Notes: generated from the sequence alone by a model not told the origin. Positions 50,007 through 62,665 are shown, counted from the first letter of the stretch. The stretch is 64,000 bases of DNA from Stichopus chloronotus (GCA_021234535.1 CM037836.1:28696769-28760768), one strand, 5' to 3'. Made by a program: numbers and translations.

Positions 50007-52040
50007 CAAGACATGCTGCATTGACAATGAACTTATGGAAATCTTCACCAACCATGCAAGTGGTCATAGTTATCCATCTAACAGAGCTTTCAGACCAAAG
50101 TGCAAGAGGACTTGTTTTTCAGATTAAACTTGCAGCTAATATCATTGCTCTGCAAGAGGCTGTGTGCAACATCTCAATTGGAATTGAGAACCGTTGGCCG
50201 AGCATCACATATTTTACTGAAATATTTTATTATTACAGCAAGTCTTGAGAAAAATGTTGTGGACAGTGTTAAAGATCCAGGGACGATATGATGCCCTGGA
50301 CGACAAGCTTGGATGACTAATATATTTTGCCTTTTTAATGAAAGGCTGGAAAATAAGACCAGAGCGGACTTGAAAATCCTTTAGCTATTCATTGATGGTG
50401 TTCATCATTTGATAGGTATTGTTATTGTTATATTATTTGATATGAATGAAAGTATGTTCTTGTTCATGTCAGGATAATATGCTTCCATAAACCAGAGATT
50501 ACCAGTTATTTCACTAACAGGCACAAATTTGCAACCACTAAATTTGGTTATCATGCATTTTCTGCTACGCTTGACAGCTTCGCCCTGCATGGAACCTCTG
50601 TTTTACAGATATGTTGACAGTAAACTCATGATTGATAAGTGTTCAGTTTATTTTTGTTAACTACACATCCGTTTGTTGGTTGCAATTTTGGGTACACACG
50701 TTTCATGTGTTGCTGTACTGACAGAACAAGTACAACCTGATGCTATTAAAGGAATTAAGATTACTTTTTTTATTTGTGGTAAAAGACTATTCAAGGACTC
50801 ATCTTTGACATGCAATATAAAGCTCAGAAGTAAAATATAACAAAAGATCAACAGTGCTATCATGTTTTTTCCTCTTTATTGTCATGCAATGGTTTTATAA
50901 AACAAATTATCTTCAAGCACACTATTAAAGAGAGTTCTTTCTCTCCCAGTGTATTTTTTCAGACAGAGAACAAATTTCTTAACACAAGACAAAATGATGG
51001 TCTAATAGTGAGTTAAAAGTTTCTCATATTTAGCTAAAAACAATTAATCCGTAAGGTGACAACACTTATGTCTACACCACGTGTGTTGCTTGGCAGTTAA
51101 ATGGGGAAAAAATGCACACTATCCATAAAAACTTTAAAAGTTACCGGTTCAAACTATGTACTATCCTTAGCACTTATCAAGTTGTACTGATATGGCTTAG
51201 CTAATGAATAGCTCCCAACAAATAGAACTTAATTCCACAATATCCCTATGAAGTTGCACACATCATACTAAAAAAGAGGAAAGGGATGGGCGACGCAACT
51301 TTCCTATACAACCATTTGTACATTTCCCACACTGTAACCACAGACTTAACCTTTGATCAACTTTCCTATATATTTTCAAGGAGGAAACAAGTTCATTATT
51401 GAGAAATTATACTGCAGGTTTCAATAAAAGATACTTGTTAATCTGTAAATACAATTAATGAAATCTGACAAACACTCAAAGTAAATGACAGACTGAAACA
51501 AAGCTGGCTATGATTAAATACATGCAAGAGAGAAAAAAGTTTTCTGGAATGCTTTGTGACATTTACGGTTGTCATACTTACTTTTTTTTTTTTTTCAACA
51601 AATAAGGGGCATGTAATAATTATTCAAGTTAGTGTACTGCATTTGCAATTCGTAAAATGAAGCTTACCAGCTGAGCATGGTATTTGTTAGAACTGTTTAT
51701 GTACCCAATACAAGCAAACATGCGAGGTATTTCATGTAAGAGATATACATAAAGCACTGACTAGAGGAGATGAAACAACACAAAACCATTCAGATATAAA
51801 TGATAATGCTTCACGCATTAGGAAGCCAAATTAAAAGTTTAAGAGATTTAAATTATGTGATATGCTTTACTAACACAATTTGCATACATGACAGGGTGGT
51901 GATCAATACATTAGAAAAAGCAGCATCAATCTTTGAATCTAAGTCATTAAAAACAAACAAACATGTAAGATGTACTCCCGAGCTACTTATTGCAACAACC
52001 CAGAAAATGTTAACACAAAATGCCACAATGTCACTTTAAC
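50007..52040. other. 3' UTR interval between convergent PIGB and the CCPG1-like gene
   Basis: Only about 2.0 kb separates the two stop codons, so both 3' UTRs must lie here. On the - strand AATAAA occurs at 50876-50881 (seen as TTTATT on +), a reasonable poly(A) signal for the CCPG1-like gene. On the + strand AATAAA lies at 51423-51428, with an earlier variant ATTAAA near 50744. If the distal sites are used, the two transcripts overlap as sense and antisense. No coding exon was recognised. Confidence 0.5.
50876..50881 (-). terminator. Candidate poly(A) signal of the CCPG1-like gene
   Basis: AATAAA on the - strand, 1.16 kb beyond the stop codon at 52041. The assignment is by position only, and other A-rich hexamers exist nearer the stop. 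Confidence 0.35.
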
Positions 52041-54751
52041 TTAAGGTCTACGAAGGAACCAATTAATCTGATCTTCCAAGTCCCAAGCTCTTCTCAAGTC
52101 CGCTCGGATCGAGAACCTCTCTGTCAACCATTTGTACATTTCCCACACCGTAACCACAGACTCGTCCTTTGCCCAATCACAATGTCGGGGCTGAGTGGGG
52201 CAACCCCGGAAGGTTTCCCTGTTGTTACCTCTCTGGAAGTACCAGTCCTTCTGCTCTTTCATCTTGCGATCTTGCTCCCAAGAGTGGAAGCGCTTGAAGT
52301 ACCACTCAGAATCCGGGTCTTTCCCTCGTCTCAGCTCCCGGTGGCGTGCACGGCGGAAGAACCACTGATCGGCGTTTACATAGCCATCAGTCCCTGGGTT
52401 TATTGGGGAAAGTTTAGTCTCTGAAGTATCATCCTTACTAACCTCCCCTTTGTTCAATTCATCTTTGGAATCTGACAGACTGGAAGTGGAAAAGTTTGCC
52501 AACTGTAGACTTGGAAGATCTTCGACTTTGAAAGTGACTTTGTGTACTGAGTCTTCTTTACCGGTTGCATCTCTGCTATCCCCTTCAGCTAATGTACCCT
52601 TCTTTCTCTCCTGTTTTACATCCACTGGGGACTTTTTTAAGTGAGATTTTTCATCGATCTTCCCTTGATCTTTACTCTTCTTCCCTGTATTTTCCTGTTT
52701 GGACTTATTTTCTTGCTTCCTGAAGAATTTCTTGGTTGTCTTTTGAATGTCCTCGACCATGTCTTCAAATTCTCCTTTCAGATCTTCAATGTCCTCATCA
52801 TCCACATTCTCCTCTTCAATAAATTCCTCTAGTTCTTCCATGAAATCTTCTACTTCATCCACGTCCTTCCTGAATCTTTGCTCCCACAACCACTGACGAT
52901 AGCTTATCATTTCCTTCAGGAGCCTTGCAGCATCCATCTTGTGATTTTCTACACACCTCACCTCTCCACCACAACTCATGTCCAAGGAATCCAAAAGTTT
53001 CTCAATGTTTAACTTGGGAGGCGGTGTATGCTTTGTAAATTTCTGCTTTTTAGGCACATCTTCTTTGGGACTTTTAGTCCAATCCATAACTTCATCATCT
53101 GCCTTAGCCTCTTTTGCAGGACTTGACTTTTTCTTTTGAGATTTCTGATGGTGACTTGCCTTTGTAGATCCAGATTTACTATTCACATTCAAAAATTTAC
53201 TTTCGTTTCTCTTTTCTGTGGCTCTGACGATGGGATTTAATTTAGCATTGTTTTTCATATTTTTGGTTTTGGCTTCCTTTAAGGTCACTTTCTTTATGGC
53301 ATTCTGGCTCTCCTTTCTACGCAACTGTCTTGCAGTACGTCGCTGTTCTTTTTTCAGAGCTTTTTTCTTTTTAATAGCTTGCTTGGCAATCCGCCTCTTA
53401 TTTCTACCCTGCCGACAATGCTTCTTTCCCTTCTTGCCCCTCTTTGCAGACACCTGCTGCTTCACCAGTCGAGTGACTTTGCTGACCATGGGCTGAATAT
53501 GTTGCTCGTTAACCTGCACAGCAGCTGAATGAATTGATTCCAACGATGTTGCCGCAAGATCCTGAAGATCTTGAACATGGTCTTTCACCATGTCTGTTGC
53601 ATTCTGAAGGGAAATTTTCTTGTCCAAGAAGCTCGTGGATGCATTCTCAACCATGCTCCAAGCAGACTGCAGTATTTCTTGAACTGATGAGCCACGATTT
53701 ACGTCATCTTCTTTTAACCTCTCAGAATCACTTCCATGCCCTACTGATGAATCTGTTTCTTCCACTTTATTCTTATCCATTACCAACTGTGTGTCCTCTG
53801 ACTCCAACAGTTCAGGTAGAGAGCCTTCTCCACAAGCACTTCCATCAGCTGTTGGTCCCTGGTCAGCCACCAGTTCATCTTCCTTAGGTACCCAAACCGT
53901 GCACGTGTCCTCGCTGTAACCTTCAACGCAAATCCACTTGGCTGGATTGTCATCTCCCTCACGGGCTGCAGTCTGTTCATTTGCAAATGTCTCTTCGGTT
54001 GTTTCACGTGGAACTTTGAAGACAATGTCAACAGAGTTTGTGCCATCATCACTAGCATGTTGCTCTGTAGGATCATCTGTATCATCCTCCTCAGATTCAA
54101 TTGATGGATTATCATCATCAATTTCAATTGTTACATCAACAACTCCCTCCGGTTCATTGTCAGCGCCTCCTACGACATGTTGCTCTTGACCAGTTCCTTC
54201 ATCAACATTGTTGTCCTCCACTCCCAAGTTGTAAGACGGCTGAACAGAGGTTGCTTCATAATCCTCAGTAGCACCTGATTTATCCACAAAGCAATCTGCT
54301 GGTATTTCTCTGGATGCTGGGAGCTGCTGTTCACACAGAGGTGTAACGCTCCTTTCTTTTTCTCCTTTAGCAAAATCACCTATCTGTTCACCTGTTGTTG
54401 GATAGATCATCTCCATAGTTACCCACGAATGTCCTCTCTCGGTTTCGACAGAACACACAGTGTTACAAAACTTGGAGTACCGTAGCTGCCCCTCGAGACA
54501 TTGACTACATAGCCAAGGATCATATAAATCAGAAGTATGCAGGTGACCACTTTGGCCTTCCTCCTCCACAGATGGGTCAGGAGATGCTTCCATCTTCTTC
54601 ATGCATTGATTCATGTCTCTCTCCTCATGGAGTAATCTAGTTGCTTCTTTTCTTTTGTCCATGCATGACACTAGTTCATCTTGGAGGGACCTCAATCGTA
54701 ACTTTTGACCTTCTTGGATGTTTTGGTGATGGGTGACCATTTGCGAAGAAC
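52041..54751 (-). other. CCPG1: Single 2.7-kb exon encoding the luminal domain
   Basis: About 902 residues. Order: a short coiled coil (LRLRSLQDELVSCMDKRKE), a long acidic Glu/Asp/Ser region, a coiled segment (ENASTSFLDKKISLQNATDM), a highly basic block (KRGKKGKKHCRQGRNKRRIA and onward), a second acidic helix (DEVEDFMEELEEFIEEENVD) preceded by RQWLWEQRF, and a C-terminal set of Trp-aromatic motifs. One uninterrupted exon for the luminal region also fits the CCPG1 family. The base composition is coding throughout. Confidence 0.85.
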
Positions 54752-57700
54752 CTTTGACAAAGGAAAGAGGCATAAGCGTTGCTGTGAGCATTAAATTCAA
54801 CAAACTGATGCAAACACAGTGATCCACCTGAAGATGTGAGGAAAAGTATTACTCTGTTTGTGTCTTTTTCCTGTTTTATTAGGAACCAAGAGGAAGCTGC
54901 ACAGATATAGTTACCTTACAGTTTGCAAACAAATAGTGATTAATGAACCCCATTATCATTCAAGTGGGAGACGAGGGTTGCGCCTGTTTGACTCCTGTTG
55001 TTCATCAATGCTCTGAGAAAACTAGTTGTGCTACAAAAGATGGGAAGACATACAATATTTGCCAGAATTGAGATTATACACTCACATAGAACAAAACAAT
55101 ATGAGCATCCTTAAAAGTATTCATTTGGTCAGAACAATTATGAAGACAACCCAAAACAATCACAACCACTGCCTTGCATAAACAAGCTAAAACAAGGAAA
55201 CAGTCACAATGTTTCAAAGACACAACTCACCAACAAAATGACCAATCCCAAGGGTCAGTCCAGCCGTTAGAACCAAGACCGCAAAAATGGTCAGTTTGCT
55301 GTTAAAGACATCATTCCTCTGATGAAGATACTGTTTGACTGCCGGGGGTAAAGTACGAACTGTCATGTTTACCGGAAGCGTCTCCTCTGACGTGAAGCTA
55401 GAGTCTGAGGCAACACTCTCCACATCACTCTCTTCACCCGCCTCTTGAGTGTCAGACAAGAGTCCTAGAAATGAGGAAGTAACAGGACATTGTCTTCACA
55501 CAGTCATATTAACACTTTTTCAATACAAAGTTTAAGTTGTATGTATGTGAGGGTACTTTAAGCAGGGAAATATCTGTAACTTTTCAACCTGTATGCAGAG
55601 TTTGAAATATGATTACCATCGACACAACTGAAATATGACATAGCATCAGGAATGAAACACTCCGATTGACACTACCTTAGCGAAATATGGCGAAAGAATT
55701 GTCTTTTATCTATTTAGGCTGACATAAGTTTGATTTGAGGAACACAGAGTATATAGAAGACATAACATACATGAAGTTTTTCTAATTTGTGCAGGAATTA
55801 ATGCTCTTACCTACAGTAAGTGGAAGCTTCCCAAAGCTGAACTATAAATGAGATATTTTTGAGGTCACAGAACAAACTTTTTGGAGGGCATTTGTTTTGA
55901 ATATCCTTAATAGACCCCCTGCATTGACATCAGATAGCAACAAAGGAGTCCCTCCTTGAGGCAAACAAATGAACAGCATGTAAGCAATGAAGTTCTGTAC
56001 ACGACTTAGTGACATGCGCTGTAAAATATGCCGGTGTACCGGTTGCATGTAATGTTGCAACTTACAAGCAGTCTATTGCTAGAGGCTCAACGTGTGTGTG
56101 CAAGGTGAAGCCCACGGATTTTTTCAGGGGCGGGATTCCGGGAAATCTCCATGCTTTTTTCTTCCAACTACTTCAAGAAGGGCGCTCTACTGTGTCAATG
56201 TGACATCATATGCAAGAGTTTCATACTGACGATTAAGGAATAAGAAGTTATTTCTTACGCTGTCTTCGCTCGACCATCGAGAAGCTTGAAAAGTCTGAGA
56301 TGCTAGATGAGACTGTGGATGCAGCATCTTGCTCCAGCTTTCTAAACCTCTGCACAAGCAAGAAACCACCATCCTCTGTTGGCCACCTCCTGGACATAAT
56401 TCTGACATGGTCAGGCTCTTCTTCTACTGGACGATCTCGCACGTCCTCGTAAGGGGCATTCTTTGGATGTGATTGAATACCCGGGTTACGCTGTAGAGAA
56501 CTGGTTCTTACCTCTGATGATTCAGTTTGGGGGTCTGTGGACAGTACATTGGGAGGAAAAAAGACAATGAAGAGTTACAGTGGTCCTGTTACTTCCTTTT
56601 CAGATGCTTAAAGTGATTGTGTGTGTACAGTAAACCAGGAGGATAAGATTATATTTGATCTAAAGTTATTTCTTTACTAACGTATAGGTTGCTCATGGAT
56701 GGACTACATTCAATGAATGAAAATGACAGGAAACCACTTTGAAAAGCAACAAAAACGGCAAAAAACAGTAAAAAAAAGGAATCATATCTGACAATTAACG
56801 GCTCCTATTACAAACACCTACATGTTGAATATGCAACAGCACAGGTCTCACTGGTGTATCAAACAAATACTGCTCAAGTCGTCACTTCTTGACAGCAGTA
56901 ATCAGTAAAACAAGCACTATATCATAACCACAAATAACCTGTAAATGTATCGCGTCATTGCAGCGTCAGTGATCAGACATTTTGACTGACTGAATATTCA
57001 TTACCCCCAAATATACTCCCGGCTTGCTTGTTCAAAGAGAAGTGCAATTAAGTTGAATGAAAACTATCAACCAGTCACTAACCACATTATCATTTTTACA
57101 CATTCTCTTATATAGATTACTTCAAAATCTTATAGCAGAATTTTGCCACATGAAAACAATTTATCATCCCAAATTTTCTGAATGGTGCAAACAAAAGCCA
57201 TACTTAACTTTTGGACATGACATTTCTAAAAGTTTTACTTTTTGTCAATGCATGTGATCACTTTCAAGGTTCCTGAATTTCACACCAAGAAAGAGTTCTA
57301 GCTTGAAGATATGGAAAATGTTATGTGGATAATGCAGGATTTGTTCACTACATCTCATTCAAAGCTTTGTCATTGCAACTCATAATATTGGTGTTTGAAG
57401 ATAGGAAGATTTGGCGGAGAAAGACTTCCAGTTGCTTCAAAATTTCAATTTGCTGTTATGTATTACCAGCAAGTCACTGCAATGAGCCTTTCTTGTTCTT
57501 TGCAATTGAAGTGCTTATTAACTTTGAAAATTGATACCAGTGAAACAAATGAGATTGGGTTTATTGTAGATGGACTTTAAAATGTTGTCGGTTTAGCTCA
57601 CATTTCCTCAACCATCACAATGCTGATATTAAGACACTCAAGATTATCAAGGAATACTAACATTATTCAAGTTCTGGTTCGGTAAGACATCACAGATTCC

Positions 57701-59369
57701 TCATAATGTATTGGAATGCTTTGAAGTAGATATTTCTTTAAAAATATGAACAGAAGATGCTACTGATACCCCCAAGTGAATCACTGATGAAAATAAAAAA
57801 AGTTAAACACTGAGGTCGATCCGGAGAATAGATGGCACAGTACAAGAACTTCATTTGGGGGCACATTGTGCTGAGTTAAAACATACGTGAAAACAAAGGT
57901 TACGTTTATGTCTAATGTGTGAATATATGGTTCTCACTAATAAAGAAAGAACAGTTTCAGCAGCCAATCCCATTTACATCTTGTTCTTTTAAAGTGCAGC
58001 ACATATACGCACAGATGAGTCAAGTTATACCAGCGATTACCTTGACTTATTTCTTCAATTCCTGAAGGTGCTGATTCCATTTCGCTTGGATCACGTAGCT
58101 TGACAAAGTCAGAGTCGGAGTCTGAGACGAAGCGATGTTGTTGGATGGGCTGCTGCTCATGAGAACTATCCCTCTCATCTACAAGCAAGAACAAATTAGA
58201 GCAAAGCAGATAATTATCAAAGTGACAAACCCTTTTCAAGAAAGTAAATACAATGTTCTAGTGCACACAAAGTTCCAATATATGTAAATACTTCAGTCAT
58301 GGTAAAAAAATACCAAGTTTTAATGAATGATTACATAATTTTTGGGGGGCTGGGGAGGAGGGGGACATTGCAACTACCTACTGTATTACATCCCCGGGTA
58401 AAAGTGAGAGTTTCATCAACAAGTGTGAAGTCAATGAAAATACTGTTCTCATTTAAGACACAGTGGGTCTGCATGATGTGTGACTGTGGGTCTGTCAGAT
58501 GTATGATCTTTTAAAATGTAACTACGCTGTACACATCCACTGAAGCAGCTCAACACATCTGCAACACTACTTTTCAAACATTTTCAAACATACATTCAAA
58601 CCGTGGTGCACTGCTGCATACACAACAAATTTGAAGAAAGCAGATCTCACCATTCAATATAAAAAATAACAAGCAAAGATTCAGTAATGTCATTGCTGAT
58701 GCAACAAACTCACAGTATCATAGTGTTGTTAACAATGTTTCTATAACTTAAGTATTCGCAAAAACACCTGGTTGGAATATTAAGAAAGACATGCAATGGA
58801 ATGGATTAAATACTATGACACTTAAAAAAGATCAGCCATCATGTCGAAATTGCCACGATGTGACTTGAAAGCATTCAACATAAAATAAACAAATGATTAC
58901 TTGATATCACAAGACCAAAGAATGGTGCCAAAATTCGTAACATTTTCCGATGAGGCTATAGTAGGACTGAAGCAGATACATGTAAACCCAAGACCAAGAC
59001 AAGGAACGAGTTTTCGTTACCGAGCAAATCTTCGCTCTGGCTGTCCATGGAGTGACCACCATCAGGTTCCTCTGATAAAACCTCAAAACTGTCAACTGAG
59101 AAGGAGTCCTCCTTCGGAACTTTTGCTTTCAAAATGTTGACCACCGATGACAAGTTCTCTTCTACACTAACTAATGCTGGTGTCTTATGATGGCTTGGAA
59201 GTGGGCTTGGCAGACCGCTCACCAGAGTCGACCCACCTGAACTGGCAGACCCCGGGGAGAGAACATTGGGGCTTCCTGGTTCCAATTCCAGAGGAGTAAT
59301 GACAGGATTATCCTTGGCACTGCTATTTGCAGGGGCCTCACTGGACACGAGCTCCTCATCTGATGATGC
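52041..59369 (-). CDS. CCPG1: CCPG1-like ER-phagy receptor, N-terminus not found
   Basis: Coding exons in transcript order: 59369-59021, 58178-58041, 56534-56259, 55464-55231 and 54751-52041 (TAA). All joins are in phase and give about 1,234 residues plus an unseen N-terminus. The exon at 59369 starts in phase 0 after an acceptor, so at least one more exon lies to the right. Layout: an acidic Ser-rich cytosolic part, one membrane segment (LTIFAVLVLTAGLTLGIGHF), a short coiled coil, an acidic region, a strongly Lys/Arg-rich block, a conserved RQWLWEQRFRKDVDEVEDFM segment, and four C-terminal W(Y/F)(F/L)xR motifs. The membrane segment ending in GIGHFVG corresponds to human CCPG1 GFGHFYG. CCPG1 is a vertebrate ER-phagy receptor that binds ATG8 proteins and FIP200 through its cytosolic face. 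PBXIP1 is its paralogue, so an invertebrate gene may be co-orthologous to both. Location next to convergent PIGB supports CCPG1. Confidence 0.85.
55231..55464 (-). other. CCPG1: Transmembrane exon of the CCPG1-like protein
   Basis: This 234-base exon encodes an acidic serine-rich segment (SDVESVASDSSFTSEE), then a basic turn (KQYLHQRNDVFNSK) and a single hydrophobic segment of about 20 residues ending GLTLGIGHFVG. Basic residues before the membrane segment favour a cytosolic N-terminus, matching the type II topology of CCPG1. The phase-1 donor joins an acceptor inside the large open frame (CTCTTTCCTTTGTCAAAG, exon starting 54751), not the frame's upstream limit at 54827. Confidence 0.85.
58096..58116 (-). 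other. CCPG1: FIP200-interacting-type motif (FIR)
   Basis: The exon encodes FVSDSDSDFVKLRDPSEME. Human CCPG1 FIR2 is ASDDSDIVTLEPP. The shared pattern is an acidic/serine run, then D, a hydrophobic residue, V, x, L and a nearby proline. In the human protein this short linear motif binds the claw domain of FIP200/RB1CC1 to start autophagosome formation. The conserved position on the cytosolic side fits. Confidence 0.6.
59076..59093 (-). other. CCPG1: Candidate LC3-interacting (LIR) or FIR1-like motif
   Basis: The CCPG1-like cytosolic region reads KEDSFSVDSFEVLSEEP here. F-E-V-L fits the aromatic-x-x-aliphatic LIR core with acidic and serine residues before it. It also resembles the human FIR1 (GSDIEML). 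The classic vertebrate GWTVI LIR was not found; it may lie in the missing N-terminal exon. Confidence 0.45.
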
Positions 59370-61850
59370 CTGAAAAATAGCCATTATCATACTTCTGTAA
59401 TTTTAAGCTTCCTCTCCTTCCAAGGGTAAATATCTTTAAAATGTTATCAAAAACTAAAAAAAAAATAGTATACAATCTTATAAACAAAACAAGAGGAACT
59501 ACTATACTGTAAACAGTTAGCAAAAGCAGCAACAAAACTGATGTACAGATACAGAAGCATGAAACCACTGAACAGTTAAGCTAATGAACTGGATCATGAA
59601 ATAGCTTCCTGAAAGTAAACACATCACCACTTGAATGCATTGGTTCAACACACACATGACCCCAATTCTGACCACACACACACAAAGTACACAGCAATAT
59701 GAAGGGAGTGGAGGGTGCAAATCAACTCAAAGTCTTACACACAGTACAGTTACCAGCACTAGCACAAAGGTTTTAAAAGCTACACTAACATGCGGCTTTG
59801 GGAATGCTGTGATTCAGCTATCACATTTTTAGCAATTCTGCTGTGAACTCTGAAAATTCCATATTTGCAAACACACAGCATCTGTATGATCTGTGACACA
59901 TTTTGTATTTGCATACTTTTACTTTTTGCATAGTCCTGGTCAAGACTAAGTTTATCTTCCCCCTTCCCTTCCACAGACACACATTGCCCATATTTTCTGT
60001 TGGTAGTGCTTCTCCCATGTACAGCCACAGCTTCTAAATAGAGCTCTGTGAACTGCTCTGCTTTGAACTGTACACCCCCTGATAGCTTTTGTCCACTAAG
60101 CCTTGGATAACATCTGTCTGTGGGTGGGTACCTATTGACAAGAAGGTAGAGGCACAGCCCATACGGTATGTTCACTTTTCACACCTACACTGTGTCGTCA
60201 ATCAACATAACTGTCAACGTGCAGCACACATTAAAATCGATCTGAGCTGGTTAAGTTGTTTGACATGACGCGAAATTGTAATTTACCATACCATAATGGA
60301 TATTCAAGTTCTTATTTGTAGTGATGTGATTGGTTCATTCCATTATTGGAAGGAAAATGGCCTGATATTGATCATAAACACCCTGCGAGGAATATGACAA
60401 AACAATGGAAAACGGTGGCAACGATGGAGAACAGTGACAATTGGATATCACAATAAGGGTATGCTGTGTTTATGAGCTTTCAGAACTGTATGGGATGTAT
60501 CTATAAGTTACTGCGAGAAGAAAACTATCATCACCTTCAAGGCAGTAACTCATCACCCTAAGCTATACTTTTGGCTTCCGGATAGCAAAATTCTACATAA
60601 CAGTGCTTGACAGCAAATTCAAAAGATGCAGAGAAGGCTCATATTACACAGCGTACACAGGGATCCATTGTTTGGATTACACATGTGGAGGAATTTTAGA
60701 CAGGCTGAGATCTGGGGTGATGAGTTCTTGTCTTTAACACAACAGTTTTAACATTTTTGATCGATTGTTCCATGATAGATATGAGTACTTGCAGCACTAT
60801 TAAGTCTTTACATGGCAATCTGAGCTGTTTGGGAAGCCATTATCACAGTAGACAGAAAAGTTCACTTTAAATTCAAATTTCCCCGAAGTGTGTGCACATG
60901 CTTTGAGAACAAAATTTGAATTCAAAAGGTGTTTCTGTTCACTGCAGGACTTTTAAGTCAGAAATTCTTCTGCAGGCAACTTTTGTGCTCATCATCTTTA
61001 CAGAAAAAATCTCCATGGCTCAATTGCAAGAGGACTACATCAAACTCTTGAAAACCATACATGAATCTTTGCATTGCCTACCCGTTTCTGAAATTGGGCC
61101 CTGAATTCAAACTTTCACTTATGTACACTGTAGTTGTGACAATAAAAATATGTTATTTCTTTGCAACTAAGACCACTTTATAGTCATTTCCATATGTATG
61201 AGATGCATGGTGTTACATTAGATGCAAAACAAAATGATACATTATTATTCATGAAAAAACTCCCTTTGGATGGAAACTATTTTCACAGGTACCTTACCAT
61301 TTACAGATTTCAAATTACCCAGAGTCTGATTTTTTGAGCCGATGTATACACTAGTGTATATGATAAGTCCTTTTTTACAATCTCTGCCTTTAAAAGCTAC
61401 CTGCTTAGTTCAACCAAGACTCACAGCACAAACTTCCATCTTCTTCTTCAGCCCTGATCGAACAACTTCTATTTTCATTTTTGAGAGGCAAAAGTTTATT
61501 TCCATTGGGACAGATATGAACACATTCCTGTGAATTTATGTTTGTTGGAGAGACACCACTGTTACACACCACATGTCATTCACACATTCTTAGCTGTGGT
61601 AACATCTGAGGTCATCATTTGTTCACCAATATCTACCCATGAACTAAATAGCTCAAACATGAACAGTTTCAAACAAGAATTAATACTGTCCCAGGAGTAC
61701 TCTCAACATATATAAACTTCTTCAGACACTGCATAACCTTCTTCAGATGTTGACCTATGAGATCCTTACCAGATGATTTCCATGGGAAAAAGACAAACCA
61801 CAACAAATCCGCTACTGCTCAGGGACTACCAACATCACATACCACACTTC
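59370..61850. other. Non-coding, probably upstream intron of the CCPG1-like gene
   Basis: I could not identify the N-terminal exon of the CCPG1-like gene here. A 131-codon open frame at 59780-60175 (-) has no similarity, and its Cys-poor, His/Gln-mixed composition resembles chance translation. A (CA)n-rich patch lies near 59650-59700. Confidence 0.45.
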
Positions 61851-62665
61851 TATGGTGCACCTAGCGTGCCGTAAGTCCAGAAATTGACATATGTCGAATT
61901 AAATCGTCATATGTCAGTTTCTTGCAATCTCATTGGTTGAAATTGTCAAATCTACAAGAAATCGACATATGTCAATTTAAATCGGCATCTGTCAGTTTCT
62001 CGAAATTCTATTGGACATGGACAGCACATGACAGCTCCAAGGGTTCTGACTGGAAGAAACTGTCAGATGTAAGATTAAATCGACATATGACAATTTAAAT
62101 CGGCATCTGTCAGTTTCTCGTAATTCTATTGGGAGAAACTGTCAGATGTAAGATTAAATCGACATATGACGATTTAAATCGGCATCTGTCAGTTGTCGAT
62201 TTAATCTTACATCTGACAGTTTCTCCCAATCAGAATTCTAGGAGCTGTCATGTGCATTCTGCTGTCCAATTGAATTACTAGAAACTGACAGATGCCGATT
62301 TAAATTGTCATATGTCGATTTAATCTTACATATGACAGTTTCTTCCAATCAGAATCCTCGGATCTGTCATGTGCCGTCCATGTCCAATAGAATTACGAGA
62401 AACTGACAGATGCCAATTTAAATTGTCATATGTCGATTTAATCTTACATATGACAGTTTCTTCCAATCAGAATCCTCGGATCTGTCATGTGCCCTCCATG
62501 TCCAATAGAATTACGAGAAACTGACAGATGCCGATTTAAATTGACATATGTCGATTCCTTGTAGATATGACGATTTCAACCAATGGGATTGCGAGAAACT
62601 GATATATAACGATTTAATTCGACATATGTCAATTTCTGGACTTATGGCACGCTAGGCGCACCATA
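61851..62665. mobile_element. 815-bp foldback element with long inverted arms and internal tandem units
   Basis: The left end is TATGGTGCACCTAGCGTGCC and the right end GGCACGCTAGGCGCACCATA. They are inverted complements with one mismatch, and pairing continues inward through GTCCAGAAATTGACATATGT. The body is built from repeated blocks such as CGACATATGTC, AATTTAAATCGGCATCTGTC and GAAACTGTCAGATGTAAGAT. They run one way in the left arm and the complement way in the right arm, with the centre near 62180. The right arm holds extra tandem units of about 130 bp. No coding capacity. The flanking TA may be the target duplication. Confidence 0.85.

Noticed and set aside
54752..54827. 5' extension of the large CCPG1-like open frame to 54827
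   Set aside because: Starting at 54827 is out of phase with the transmembrane exon. The acceptor before 54751 has a strong pyrimidine tract and restores the frame and the family-like junction.
59780..60175. 131-codon open frame on the - strand
   Set aside because: No similarity, no acidic/serine character expected of the CCPG1 N-terminus, and overlapping frames of similar length.
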